Shown: positions 12,548 through 21,764 of the stretch, one piece after another | Position numbering within the stretch: the stretch's first letter is position 1 | How the letters are laid out: every line of letters begins with the position of its first letter | From: Liolophura sinensis | Lineage: Eukaryota; Mollusca; Polyplacophora; Chitonida; Chitonidae | Assembly: GCF_032854445.1 (NCBI RefSeq) | Contig: NC_088298.1 | Location: forward strand, 4,894,160-4,958,159 | Direction: 5' to 3' | Length of the DNA: 64,000 bases | Translations under genes and position numbers: made by a program | Notes under the pieces: model-generated | Told to the model about the DNA's origin: nothing | The model's database searches: none | The model's input: only the letters and a program-made list of their open reading frames with translations

Positions 12548-12695
12548 AATGTTATTCTGATGGTTTCAGGGCAACTACAGAGTGAATTTCAGGATTAGGG
12601 ATAGGTCATCCCATCGAGTACTCGGCTGTTTCAACGTCAACATGTCACTCAAAAAGGAAGAGACTAGGGGGTGGTTCTTCTTTAGGAGGCGATGA
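4912..12695 (+). CDS. GM2A-like: GM2 ganglioside activator-like protein (four exons)
   Basis: Exons 4912-5026, 10161-10356, 10629-10836 and 12570-12695 join in frame (phases 1, 2, 0) into 214 residues. The protein starts with a hydrophobic signal peptide (about residues 8-22), then an RQKR furin-type motif (25-28). Family marks follow in order: SWNDCG at 34-39, an IESLSISP-PVILPG strand pair at 47-61, PC-7 residues-C-Y-D-D-M-C at 96-110, and GNYRV...VLGCFNV at 174-196. GM2A proteins are small lysosomal lipid-transfer proteins with a beta-cup fold; the human one lifts GM2 ganglioside for hexosaminidase A. Six cysteines (38, 97, 104, 110, 145, 193) fit three of the four human disulfides; one pair is absent. 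N-glycosylation sequons lie at N153 and N197. The tail TRGWFFFRRR extends beyond where human GM2A ends. Invertebrate members are often multicopy, so the exact ligand is unknown. A TATA box and CLEAR-like site lie upstream. Confidence 0.88.
5272..5535. repeat. degenerate ~28-bp tandem repeat in intron 1
   Basis: About nine imperfect copies of a unit like CTTAACAGTTCGTAAAGTATCTTT. Copies differ at many positions and vary in length by a few bases, so the array is old. Confidence 0.75.
6385..6800 (+). repeat. 41-bp minisatellite derived from SINE B body
   Basis: About ten copies of a 41-bp unit containing TATAATGTGACTGGGTG, GGCGTCGTGTCTGGTG and CCTTCGT. The same block occurs once in the SINE B copies at 968-1300 and 29090-29405. 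The last copy here runs into SINE B sequence (TCGGCATGTCGCTCCAGTGAGGCAGCACC), so the array arose by expansion inside a SINE copy. Confidence 0.85.
7580..7872. repeat. 60-bp tandem repeat, ~4-5 copies
   Basis: A 60-base unit containing CTATCTACCAGACATTGGGATGACG and CCTACGTCACT repeats almost in exact register at 7621, 7681, 7741 and 7801. The first and last copies are degenerate. Because 60 is a multiple of three, one frame stays open, but there is no sign that it is translated. Confidence 0.9.
8573..8602. repeat. (AAATT)n microsatellite
   Basis: About six AAATT units. Confidence 0.9.
9220..9280 (-). mobile_element. SINE group B tail fragment
   Basis: GGGCTTTACGTCTTGACAATTTATCAGTCGTATGACGAAGAAACAT matches the reversed tail of SINE B (GGGGTTTAACGCC...CAATTTTTCAGTTATATGACGACGA). 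Only the tail is present. Confidence 0.5.
9770..9850 (+). repeat. dispersed repeat family C, copy 2
   Basis: Contains CTGTTAACTTTAACAGAAAGTCTGTTGTCTGAGTAATGCTAGAATGTATTCTGC. Copy 3 at 48695 matches it closely, and copy 1 at 3705 matches it in reverse. Confidence 0.75.
9885..10055 (+). mobile_element. SINE group A, 3' part
   Basis: CTCCGGCCGTACGTGGGAAGGTCTG, TGGCCGTGGGTTTCCCCCTGGGCTCTGCCCGG and CCTCCCACCATAATGCTGGCC lead into TTGAGTAGGGCGTAAAACACC and an (AAAT)n tail. It ends about 105 bases before exon 2 of the GM2A-like gene. The tRNA head is missing. Confidence 0.85.
10161..10356 (+). CDS. GM2A-like: GM2A-like exon 2
   Basis: Acceptor TTTCTCCTTCAG|G; donor ATCATG|GTAAGA. It encodes residues 39-103 plus two bases of Cys104, covering the first beta strands and the PC...GS motif. 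It is clearly richer in GC than its flanks. Confidence 0.88.
10629..10836 (+). CDS. GM2A-like: GM2A-like exon 3
   Basis: Acceptor TTTTTTTTTTCAG|C; donor GCAGAT|GTAAGT. It completes Cys104 and encodes CTYDDMC, the variable helical loop and the conserved PELPS segment. The codon split across the 272-base intron restores the family motif GSC exactly, which confirms the join. Confidence 0.9.
10940..11035 (+). mobile_element. SINE tail remnant with (AAAT)n
   Basis: GGTTTCCTCCACCCATAAAACG followed by a degenerate stretch and an (AAAT)n run to 11030. The same GGTTTCCTCCACCCATAAA start occurs at 28906 and related forms near 50455 and 56728, so it is a second tail type (group D here). Confidence 0.5.
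11160..11505 (+). mobile_element. SINE group B, near full length
   Basis: The tRNA-like head has a degenerate box A (TAGAGTGTCCGC) and box B (GATCCAGGGTCAATCCTG). The body shows TTCCTCGCTTGGCCTTCAGCATGAAGGGCATAGTGCAACGACTGG, GTCAGCAGCACTAGATA-type sequence and TCGTCATATGACTGAAAAATTGTTGAGTACG. It ends in (ATCACTC)n. It lies in intron 3 of the GM2A-like gene. Confidence 0.8.
11536..11705. repeat. local 103-bp duplication
   Basis: The segment around CGGGTTCATATAGTTGTAGTGCATTTC at 11546 recurs 103 bases downstream at 11649 with few changes. Confidence 0.7.
12165..12300 (+). repeat. dispersed repeat family E, copy 1
   Basis: GTTATTGGGCCTTAGGAAAACTGTAATTTAAAGCCATTTTTACGCCCCCAAGAGCTAGGATAGCTT is homologous to 30395-30470. 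The second copy is followed by the large palindrome at 30504-30585. Class unknown. Confidence 0.6.
12365..12548 (+). mobile_element. SINE group A 3' part and (AAAT)n
   Basis: ATGGTCGCAGGTTTTCCCTGGGCCCTGCCCGGTTTCCTCCCACCATAGTGCTGGCC runs into TTGAGTACGGCGTAAAGCATC and an AAAT run at 12505-12548. It ends 21 bases before exon 4 of the GM2A-like gene, so the last acceptor lies just after a SINE tail. Confidence 0.85.
12570..12695 (+). CDS. GM2A-like: GM2A-like exon 4 and stop
   Basis: Acceptor TGATGGTTTCAG|G, phase 0. It encodes GNYRVNFRI, the last cysteine in VLGCFNV, and a basic aromatic tail ending in three arginines before TGA at 12693. The acceptor lies directly after an (AAAT)n SINE tail. 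Confidence 0.9.
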   Translation, partial: GNYRVNFRIRDRSSHRVLGCFNVNMSLKKEETRGWFFFRRR

Positions 12696-12837
12696 TCTTC
12701 TCCACTGGCTGAAAAAGGCTGGTTGAACAAGACTGGTTGAGCGAAGGACATAGAAACTCGGAAATGGCCTCTCGTGCATTATTGCTCAGAACGGGTTAAA
12801 AACATGATGAAATCTATGCTGCTAAATTAAAAAAGAG

Positions 12838-12843
12838 AATAAA
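12838..12843 (+). terminator. polyadenylation signal of GM2A-like gene
   Basis: First AATAAA after the stop codon, 143 bases downstream. A GTTTT/TGT-rich context follows only weakly, so the site is a candidate. Confidence 0.45.
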
Positions 12844-12849
12844 GAGGTT

Positions 12850-13970
12850 TTAAAGTGATGAAAAATGTACACAATCAAAAAGGCAGAGAAATTTGTTTAA
12901 ACGGTTCAGTGACGCAGTTTATGGGGGTTGCGTCGACGTTGAGCCTTCTTTTATAAGTTTGTTAGTCTCGAAAGATTTCGTCTTACTCGCGTTACCTGCC
13001 TTCTCCGTGAACAATCTTGTAACACAATCATGAATAAGCTTCAAGTACATCACCAACATTCGGCAATTTAGATAATGGCATAATAAGTGAATTCTGACTG
13101 CTTTATTGTTTCCACAGATGGCCTTGTCTACAAACTGGAGAGCAGGGAAATATCTGGGTGCTTAGCACGCGACAGAGAGCAAATTAGGGTTCAAAAACAC
13201 CACGTGCATGTTGCTGTTGTTGTGTTTAGAACTTTTTCACTATCTTGTTACAGGACTGTCAGCTGTGCACCATGCATGCTGGTTACGCGAGACTATACAG
13301 GACTATTGATCAATGAGCTACGTGTGCATAAATGCAAATACCAGATTGATCTCCCATTTTACTTCAGATCACTGATCAGTTGTTGTGTCACATACAAGCT
13401 CTCATTTTCCCAAATGATCATCTATTGACTTCCATTGGATTCATCTCCTATATTTTTTTCTCAATAAACTTGGAAAAAAAATCAAGTTTTTATGTATTCT
13501 TAGTAGATTATTAAATTTGTCTGGTTGGTGAATTATATTTATTTAGTTGTTGTTTCAAAGTTTTACACTTGTTGTTTAGGAATTTTACACATATACGATG
13601 GGAGTTTCGTCGGTGAAGGAAACATGTGGACATGCAGATGTACGCCCACCATAATGGTGGGAGGACAAGTCGTGGAAGAATTTACGTTAGAATATGTAAA
13701 CCGCCAAGCAAGGGTCGTCGACCATTTACTCAGTGCCACTTAGGCCAAACAATACTCCCTCCAGCGCATGTGCCACGCTCTACAGCTGGCTTTACATCAC
13801 CGCCACCATGCACTAGACAAGCTTGACCTTTGAACATGTGAGATATACGCCCGCTTGCGCAGGCTTAGCCCCATCGCCTGTACACACTTTTAAGAGAATA
13901 CATGTGCACATTATTAGAAAGAATTATTAGGTTTAGACGGATTGTATTTTCTGATATACACTTGGTGCTA
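12850..13970. other. intergenic, no gene seen
   Basis: An open frame at 13087-13428 starts just before a plausible acceptor (TTTCCACAG at 13110-13118) but shows no domain and no clear donor. Near 13640-13670 CGCCCACCATAATGGTGGGAGGA resembles a rearranged SINE A fragment. Confidence 0.4.
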
Positions 13971-14055
13971 AAGATATCTGTACAAAATTGATTAGTGGCC
14001 GCACTGATGTAAAACGAAGGAAGAGAACGGCGCCGGCGCTGTAAGGAGCATGGGT
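13970..14055 (+). repeat. dispersed repeat family F, copy 1
   Basis: TCTGTACAAAATTGATTAGTGGCCGCACTGATGTAAAACGAAGGAAGAGAACGGCGCCGGCGCTGTAAGGAG aligns with 49893-49966. The GC-rich GGCGCCGGCGC core inside AT-rich DNA stands out. Confidence 0.7.
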
Positions 14056-16165
14056 CCAACAAGCTAAAATCGAAATTAAAGGCAAAAAATACACTAAAGT
14101 GAAGTATTGATCAGATGAAAGACAATTAAACAGTGTCCAGGAAGTTAGTCTGATTTATTTTTGGTAGAATTTTTCAAAGCGATTAAAATGCGTTTAAAAT
14201 ATAGGATTCTACGGTGAGATCCAGAGCGTGTCAGTGTTGTCACAGCAACATTTTTGACTTGAAATTGTTCGTTTGAAGGTCTATTTATTGAATGCACTCA
14301 TAGCTCTTAATGAAGATGTATTTTGAATGATGAAATACAACAATCTATGTGTGTCAAATGGCAAAAAGCTAACGTGACCTCACTGGTCCCAATATGGTCA
14401 GAAAAGACCACAGTAGAATACAAAGTTTCAAATGTATTTTACTAGGTCAAAAAATATTCTCCAAAAAAAAAAAATCAAACTATTTTTCGAGGAAATTTTT
14501 AATGGCCTTTCATCTGACGTACTTCATACTAATGTGTTCTTTGCGTTTAAGTAATGGAAAGCATGATTCTTTGAATGTATACCTATAGGCCTATATTTTC
14601 TTACCTTTTCAGAGAAGTAACGTATATCTGCATGCTATACGTGCCTGGCATCAGATTAAAGGGTCATATGCGCACCAATTTGAGTATCCGTCTGTTTTTG
14701 CAAATTATAACATCATAACAAAGTTGGAGTTGGAGTTAATTAAGTCTCCCATAAGATCTTCCGTCTCTGGAAGAGCTTTTGGAAGCGAAAAACCGTATAT
14801 CGAGTGGCCATAAGGTATCTATTTTAGAAGAGAAATAAGACAAATCGAGTCGACATCTTGCATTATTCACTCCTTGGTATTTGCTTAGATAAGTATAGTC
14901 TGAGCATTACACACATTCAGGGATTACACACATTCAGGGATTACACACATTCAGGGATTACACATTCAGGGATTATACACATTCAACACATCATATACAC
15001 CGTCTTTATTTTCATCCGCTGTAGAAATAAAATGCCATCATGCATGGTATCCTTATAGTTTTTAACACGTGGGCACAATTATGTAACTTCTCATGACATA
15101 ATCAATAATCCAATAAATAAATGAATAAATGAGACAAAACCCATCAAGTTCAAATTATTCCAAATAAGTCGACTGGCCTTAAGTGATCCCATACCGGTTT
15201 TAAACGTCTAGCACGAACGTATACAGCGTTAACTTTTTGTCCGAAGTTAAGATTTAAGAGAATTTATATATTTCTTTGATTGGTGTTTTAAATACGGAAC
15301 CGCGGAAGGGATATAGATTTATAATTCTTATTTTTTTTTAAGACATCGAAACAAAGAGAATAATAAAAGAAAAACTATTATTAACGCGAGAGAAAGTGCT
15401 TTCCCTCGACATAATCAACTAATCAAAATGCTGATATACGAAATAATAATTTTTTTTATTCACGGTGGCCAACAGTATGGTGGGAGGAAACCGGACATTG
15501 ATGGCTATGTGGTCATGTGTGTTGTTCTTAAAATCCCACATGCGGTTGACACCGTCGTCTTTTTTGGTTATTGTACAGCATTTACAATATGGTACACTGT
15601 TTTTTCGAAATGACTAGGCTATATATACTTGACCGCTCCATTGTCAAATTTTTAGCATTGTAAGACATCATCGAGTATTCAACCAACCGATCTCCAGCGT
15701 CCGAAACAGTTCCCGATCACGAATTTGAGTTGGTGATTTCACTGGACTCATCAGTGGGTTATTCCCCTCCTCCACTCCCCAAACAGCAACCGGTTGTCTA
15801 CACATTGCCATTAATTATTAGATGTCGACTTTTCAGCATAAAGACCTCCTGTTGACCACACTGTACGCATGCATGGAGCCCACGCAAATAAAGAATGAAT
15901 GAATGATCATGGTTTTATGTCACATTGGCAATATTTCAGCCACATCGTGGGGAGCAAACAGAGAGATTTACACTATATGTAGCCTTCGGACTAATTAAAC
16001 TTTATTTGTTTTTGTGTAAAAGAAAATTATTGACGCGTGCCTGTCTAAACACAGAAAATAAAAACAATAAAAAAGCAGAAAACTCATTTACGCAATGAGC
16101 CAAAATACTTGCGTTAATTCGTACGGTAAGCCGATATAGCCGTCGTGCACTTTGACCGGGGCACA
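14056..16165. other. intergenic, no gene seen
   Basis: AT-rich. It contains the 17-bp array at 14903-14985 and a short reversed SINE A piece at 15460-15500 (GGTGGCCAACAGTATGGTGGGAGGAAACCGGAC). No convincing exon. Confidence 0.45.
14903..14985. repeat. 17-bp tandem repeat, ~5 copies
   Basis: ACACACATTCAGGGATT repeated with one shortened copy. Confidence 0.9.
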
Positions 16166-16171
16166 GTGCGT

Positions 16172-16181
16172 GTCACGTGAC
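16172..16181 (+). promoter_or_regulatory. perfect GTCACGTGAC palindrome near a candidate first exon
   Basis: The ten bases match the full CLEAR/E-box palindrome. It lies 18 bases upstream of ATGGCGACC in a locally GC-rich segment (16135-16240), typical of a TATA-less animal promoter. It could serve the + strand gene whose exons begin at 17416, a minus-strand gene, or both. Confidence 0.4.
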
Positions 16182-16198
16182 CTCGCTCAGCAACAAAC

Positions 16199-16237
16199 AT
16201 GGCGACCCAAACATTGTCACACGTTGGGCCAACCCAG
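16199..16237 (+). CDS. candidate first exon of the downstream gene
   Basis: ATG in context CAAACATGGCG opens a 13-codon frame (MATQTLSHVGPTQ) ending at CCAG|GTGGAA, an acceptable donor. The frame closes at TAG a few codons later, so it must splice here if real. The end is phase 0, whereas the next recognised exon at 17416 needs two carried bases. An extra exon of length 3n+2 would be required, or this start belongs to another transcript. Confidence 0.25.
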
Positions 16238-17139
16238 GTGGAATAGCTTATGAGAAGAGAGACATCTGACAGGAATTCGTCGGTGGCAGTAATTGGCCTG
16301 TGAAAAAAACAACTGTCTTACCACAAAAGGCGTGAGAACTATCAACTGAAATGCGGCGTGCAGCGTCTCTACCGCCGTCATCGAGACAAAAATCGCGCGG
16401 GTATGATTGATCGCTGAGATCACGAGTTTATATGATCATCAACAACAACAACACAACAACTTCTTACAAAACACTGAATTAGTAGGACTTTTGCTTACTG
16501 TGCATTCCTTCATCTCCTGGAAGAATTAATTCCACTTCACATTTTTAAAATATAGAAATGAGGTTTTTTGCAATAATTGTTTTTTTATGAAGGTATATAG
16601 GCCTAGATACGTCAATACAAAAGTTTGGAATTTTTTGGTTGTAAATTGTAATGGTACGCCGGGTTAATAAGTACAATCCAACCAACGCTGGTTGAAATTA
16701 ATTAAGTTAATTATGCTCAATGCATTCTCAATGATATTTCACGTATACAATGTCGGTTATTGTCAAGTTTTGTGGGTGGAGGAAAGTAGAATGCCGGGGA
16801 AAATACAGTACACCTTTCTCAGCAATATTCCCTGTTGGCAGGCGATATTTTGGTAGAAGACGTGACCTTTAGCAAACATTGAGCCACTGAAATGGCTTAT
16901 TATCACCCAATCAAACAGAGTTGAGGGCTCTCTTACCTAAATTCACGTGTTTAATCAAGACATGATCAAAAAGTCTACATTGAACCTGAAATTCTTGTGC
17001 TTGGTGTCACATATCTTTTTTTTCCCACAAAGCTACATGTCCTCCTGCCCTGCATGTAATTGGGACTGTGTAGAATGCTTTACACCTACAGTCCACTGAT
17101 TTATCACAATTTATTATATTCTTGCACACCAACCATTTT

Positions 17140-17390
17140 GTTGGGGCCTCTGTGGCCGAGGGGACTAACACGGTGCAATGACCCAGTAGTCTCACACCAA
17201 TGCGGTCGCTGTGAGTTCAACTCCAGCTCATGCTGGCTTCCTCTCCGGCCGTATGTGGGGAGGTCTGCGGATGGTTGTGGGTTTCCCTTGGGCTCTGTCA
17301 GGTTTACTCCCACCATAATGCTGGCTGTCGTCGCATAAATGAAATATTCTTGAGTATGGCGTAAAACACCAATCAAATAAATAAACCAAC
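17140..17390 (+). mobile_element. SINE group A, full length with tRNA head
   Basis: Begins GGGGCCTCTGTGGCCGAGGGGACTAACACGG (box A) with box B GTGAGTTCAACTCC, followed by the body CATGCTGGCTTCCTCTCCGGCCGTATG, the CCTCCCACC(A/C)TAATGCTGGC-type block, and the TTGAGTATGGCGTAAAACACCAATCAAATAAATAAA tail. It is the most complete copy in the window and defines the family. It ends about 25 bases before an exon acceptor. Confidence 0.9.
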
Positions 17391-17415
17391 CATTTCTTTT
17401 TTTTTTTTTTTTCAG

Positions 17416-17643
17416 AGCTACTCGAAGCGTGGTCAGTTTGTCAACTGTTAGTGGATCACGACATAAACCGGAGCTATTGCCAAGTCGAAACAACAGTGAC
17501 GTAATTTCTGAAACCTCTATACCGTATCGCCTTCCCAAGCTCTCGCAACCTAACTCTGTTGCAGGCCGTTCGGAGGTTCAGGTGCTTGATGGAAAAAACA
17601 AGATCTGGAGTCGTTTTGGATACCAAGATGATGAAAGTGCGAG
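17416..17643 (+). CDS. unrecognised gene, first resolved exon
   Basis: Acceptor is a long T-run then CAG|A; donor GCGAG|GTATGT. It encodes about 75 residues containing a Ser/Arg-rich start and the RSEVQVLDG-KIWSRFGYQDD stretch. Confidence 0.7.
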
Positions 17644-20600
17644 GTATGTGAAAATATTGTCATGAGTCATTGTAGTTATATTTGCTCTTGTCGTGTTCTA
17701 TAAAAAATTATTAACCCTGTTGTAAAACAAATCAAGTCCCTGTTGTTACGAATAACAAAATTTGTTTGTCAAATTTGTTTGTCAAATGCATGTAGTTTTT
17801 AAAATTGCTGTGACAGTCAGACTCTAATAAATAAAAATACATGAATAACAAAATTTGTTTGTCAAATCAAGTTTTACATAATTAGTAAATCAGCTGACAA
17901 ACCAGTGGAAATGTCTGCATGTAGTTTTTAAAATTGCTGTGACAGTCAGAGTCTAACAAATAACAAAAATGTATGAATAACAAAATTTGTTTGTCAAATC
18001 AAGTTTTACATAATCAGTAAATCGGCTAGCAAACCAGTGGAAATGTCTGCATGTAGTTTTTAAAATTGCTGCGACAGTCAGACTCTAGAGTAATGAGATG
18101 GTATTTATTTATTTATTTGGTTGATGTTTTACACCAGACTAAAGAATATTTTACATGTATGACGGTGGCCAGGATTATGATGAGAGGAAACCTGTCCAGG
18201 GGGAAACCCAGGGTCATCCGCAGGTTGCTGGCAGACTATCACACGTACAACCAGTGCATATATGTTGCAGATTTGTAACACCTACTGAATGTTGCTTGTT
18301 TACTTTGGGCACACATAAACATGATCATCATACAAATGAATGCTATATGTATTTATTTATTTATTTATTTGATTGGTATTTTACACCGGACTCAAGAATA
18401 TTTCATTTATAAGATGGTGGCCATCATTATTGTGGGAGCAAACCGCAGGCAGAGCCCCAGGGAAAACCATGACCATCCACAGAATGCTGGAAGACTTTCT
18501 CATGGGCATCCGGAAAGGAGGCCACAGTGAGCTAGACTGATATTGGCTATGAAAAATTGCATTGAAAAATGCATTTTTATACACAAATACATGTAAAGGT
18601 GATAAAATGTTACTTTAGTTGTTTGAAACATATTGCCCAGTAGGGTATTATTCTATGTTTGAAACAAAGCTTGAGATATTGTTCCAAGATCAATGAAACT
18701 CGCAGAATCTTGGCAAAACGAGTAACAAAAAAGGTTAAAGAATGATGCGTCAAATACAGCAAGCAGAAAATTGCTGGGTATGGAAACGAGGTATGTCCCA
18801 GCCAAGTCCTTACCCAGTTATAACAGCTTTCACCCTGATTTTACACTTTCAGGTCACCTCCTAAAGACCCTCTTGTCTGGAAAATTTACGTTCCACCCAA
18901 GTCTTTTGTGCAACAGATGAGGCAGACAAATCTGGCAGCTCCGCATTTTCGTGACGCTGTCATAGCTCCATCAAAATCTCACGACTTTGAGGATTTGTTA
19001 TATTACAGAAGGTTTGTGACAGAATTGTGTTAAACCTTTTTTTTTTCTTGCTTTCCCCAGTGTTTTTTTTTTTTTTTTTGTTGCCATGATATGGCAGAGA
19101 TATTGCAGATATGGCGTTAAGCCATTCATTTGTTGTTCTTGGCCGGAAAAAACCATCAATTATTGTTGTAGCCATCTGTCCGTGTGTTCGTTTGTTACTG
19201 TGATATTAATTATAAGTTTCAAATCTTTTGTTTCTAAGGACTTATCTGAGGCCTGTTCTTACATTATGAATGCTTTTAAGCTAAGCGAGACAAAGGTTTC
19301 ATTTGTGTTTTTAGTTCCCAGTTAAAATAAAACCAGAGGGGCTTTAGGTCCACATTTTGTCGTGGCCTATACCTTATGAGGTGTAATGGAGGTATACTTG
19401 AGGTACATCTGAGGTGTACCAGTGAGGTGTGGCATATCTGATGTGAAATGGAATATGTGAGGTGTATTGAAGTTTATCTGATGTACTGCCAATTATGCAA
19501 ATTTATACCTCAAGTACACCTCTGTGGAAGTGTGGCTTGGAAAGATTAGGTAAAAAAATATGATGCCGGATGTGTGTCTGAGGTATAGCTGTACACATAT
19601 GCTTACAGCCAAGGTAGATGTACCAGAGTGTAACTCACATTTATCTCTCTGTTATCACTTTTATTTTTATAGAAAACAGGCTTAAAACACTAAAATGTTG
19701 GCTGTATAAATTATGGATAAGTTTAAGCTGTAAGTTTGTAAGTGCATGCAGTTCTTTGTTTACATTACCTGTAAATCTGAATCACTTTTTTGCACTAAAA
19801 CTTTTGTGTTTGGGTCCTCAATAAAAAGTTATGTGTCCGGTACCCAGTACTGAAACCTTAGTTGAACAGCAGGTCCAGTTTCTGAAGGTGCTTACCTTTC
19901 AATTGTTAAGACACATGAGATATGGGTTCAAAACTGGTTATTGGCAGGGAATTTCAAGACGAGCAGTTTTAAACATTTGTTTGCTGAAGACTACTAATGT
20001 CTTCCAACTGACAGTTTTGTTTATCAGTAAATATGTCTGTAAAAAGTAAGTTTGTCAATACATAGAAAGTTTGCTAGTAAATGAAAAATTAGTGATTATG
20101 CTGTGACATATGAGCCAAGAAATGGTGCTTTCTCTACCGCTTTGACCAAGAGGCATAATTCGTATGATGGAAAGAGTTGTCTCCCTTAGCATGCCAGTCT
20201 CATCACCTTGTGAAAAATGACACTTGTTTAAATATAAACAAAGACATTCAGAGTCGGTTTTCATTTCACTATAGATGTAATTACAGGTGAAATGAGTATT
20301 GCAGAAAATGTTTTGTGTAGACACAAACATTTTCAGCCCTGTGTTTAGATTTCTCAAGTGACATGTTTCACTTGATTTTTATTGTCATTTATCGTATAGG
20401 ACTCCTTTTTATTGTTTGATTAATTTATTATCAGAAAAACTGAAATGTTGGTACCAAAAGTGACATTTTATGTTTTTGTCGAAGTGTATTTTTGTAGGGG
20501 GAGGAGGAGGCATGGTTGGGTGGGGGGGGTGGGGGGGGGGGGGTAGACAAGTGAAGAAGACTCTTGTATTTCAATCTGCAGGTGTTCAGTTTACATGAAG

Positions 20601-21669
20601 AACATACTCTTACATCATAAGAATATTATTTCATGAGACATTTTGAGCGAGGGGGCGCAGTGGCCCAGGATGGTTGTGGGTTTCCTCTGGGCTCTGTCCA
20701 GTTTCCTCCCACCATAATGCTGGCTGCCGTCAGATAAGTGAACTATTCTTCAGTACGGCGTAAAACACCAATCAATTAAATAAATATAAGACATTTTAGA
20801 TTCATCTATGGCCACACGTTTACTTTTTGGGATGTGAAAATGGTAAGACATTAGTTTGCTACCATTTACTTTTTTCGCTTTTGTTGATAGGTTGTTACAA
20901 GAGAAATCTCAGAATGCTGTGCAGGATGCCTGTCCTGCACCCCCAGTCACGAGGACCCCGTCACCGAGTAAATCCGCTCGCAGTTTGCGCTGGACTCTCG
21001 GGCCTCATACACATTCAAGCTTTGATAAGAAGGTAACAATTTAGCCTTTAAACTGAGTGAAGTGATTTATAATTGAATTGATACAGTAAAAGAGCTTTCA
21101 TGTTTTTGTTGAAAAGGTTTTAAAAAGTAGTTTTTGGATAATTCCAGTAGAAGCCTGCTATAGTGAATGTTTCTCATGGAGCTCTGTGTTTTTTGTTTTT
21201 ATTTTATTTTTTTCTTATTTTGTTTATGATTTTGTTTATGTTTATGCCTGTTTTCTTAAAGGTTGACAAAAAATGACGACAAAAATTGGCAAGTTTAAGA
21301 TTTGAACATTTGACTTGGTGTTTGAAAAAATGTGATAAATCTGATACAGCATACTTTTGTTCTCATGTGAATTGTTAAAGATCATTTCATAATAACCCTG
21401 TTGTCATTTTTTCAATCAATTTTCTATATTTTTAAATCTTTTTTGTTTTTGTTTTATTTTTTGTTCGTATCTTAAATTAAACCAGTGATTATCAGTTACC
21501 TGAGAAAGTGGTAAGGTGTACTTATCTTGCTTATGAACATTTGTTTCAGGGGCGTAGCAGAGTTCAGGGCCCTTACTCAAGAGAGTTTACTGTTACATGT
21601 ATGCCTCCGACAAATTGGCTGAAAATGAAACTGGGACGACTCCCTACGCGACCTTTTATAAAGGTTTAA
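17416..21669 (+). CDS. unrecognised protein, C-terminal part (four exons)
   Basis: Exons 17416-17643, 18853-19011, 20891-21032 and 21550-21669 join in frame (phases 2, 2, 0) with consensus GT/AG sites and encode at least 215 residues up to TAA. The 5' end is missing: exon 17416 begins with one base completing a codon. I do not recognise the family. Visible features are basic and proline-rich sequence with no signal peptide or membrane segment; conserved-looking aromatic patches KIWSRFGYQDDE, DPLVWKIYVPPKSFVQQM and FEDLLYYRRL; a low-complexity TRTPSPSKSARSLR linker that could be phosphorylated; and a tail with TNWLKMKLGRLPTRPFIKV. This looks like a small soluble scaffold or cytoskeleton-associated protein, which is only an impression from composition. 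The perfect splice-phase agreement across three joins makes the gene itself secure. Confidence 0.75.
17740..18090. repeat. ~130-bp tandem repeat, ~2.7 copies
   Basis: TGTAGTTTTTAAAATTGCTG(T/C)GACAGTCAGACTCTA recurs at 17791, 17920 and 18052, with AATAACAAAATTTGTTTGTCAAATCAAG between copies. It is intronic in the unrecognised gene. Confidence 0.85.
18098..18245 (-). mobile_element. SINE group A, reverse, truncated
   Basis: TTTATTTATTTATTTGGTTGATGTTTTACACC opens the reversed tail, and GGTGGCCAGGATTATGATGAGAGGAAACC and CATCCGCAGGTTGCTGGCAGAC follow. The tRNA head is missing. Confidence 0.8.
18347..18545 (-). mobile_element. SINE group A, reverse, truncated
   Basis: TTTATTTATTTATTTATTTGATTGGTATTTTACACCGGACTCAAGAATATTTCA then GGTGGCCATCATTATTGTGGGAGCAAACCGCAGGCAGAGCCCC. 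It lies about 100 bases from the preceding copy in the same orientation. Confidence 0.8.
18853..19011 (+). CDS. unrecognised gene, second resolved exon
   Basis: Acceptor TTTTACACTTTCAG|G; donor ACAGAAG|GTTTGT. It encodes SPPKDPLVWKIYVPPKSF through DFEDLLYYRR, with an arginine codon split at both borders. Confidence 0.75.
20500..20543 (+). repeat. G-rich run
   Basis: GGGGGAGGAGGAGG followed by TGGGTGGGGGGGGTGGGGGGGGGGGGG. It has at least four G-runs of three or more, so it could form a G-quadruplex. It is intronic and on the coding strand of the unrecognised gene. Confidence 0.8.
20645..20790 (+). mobile_element. SINE group A, 3' part
   Basis: GAGCGAGGGGGCGCAGTGGCC resembles a shortened tRNA head joined directly to GGATGGTTGTGGGTTTCCTCTGGGCTCTGTCCAG, then CCTCCCACCATAATGCTGGCTGCCGTCAGATAAGTGAA and CAGTACGGCGTAAAACACCAATCAATTAAATAAA. 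Confidence 0.85.
20891..21032 (+). CDS. unrecognised gene, third resolved exon
   Basis: Acceptor TTTTGTTGATAG|G; donor AAGAAG|GTAACA. It encodes LLQEKSQNAV, the Pro/Ser/Thr-rich linker and SLRWTLGPHTHSSFDKK. Confidence 0.72.
21550..21669 (+). CDS. unrecognised gene, last exon
   Basis: Acceptor ACATTTGTTTCAG|G, phase 0; 39 codons then TAA. It has a basic C-terminus. A possible AATAAA signal follows at 22035. Confidence 0.7.
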   Translation, partial: GRSRVQGPYSREFTVTCMPPTNWLKMKLGRLPTRPFIKV

Positions 21670-21764
21670 GAGTTGTAGAGGTCAAAATCCTTGAACAGCT
21701 TTAGTGTCTAATTTAAGACTGGGTACGGTTTTTATACATTTATTTACATTTTCTCTTTTTCAGG

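Noticed and set aside
13087-13428. 113-codon open frame as a further gene
   Set aside because: It lies after the poly(A) signal of the GM2A-like gene, has no domain, and the ATG depends on crossing a plausible acceptor.
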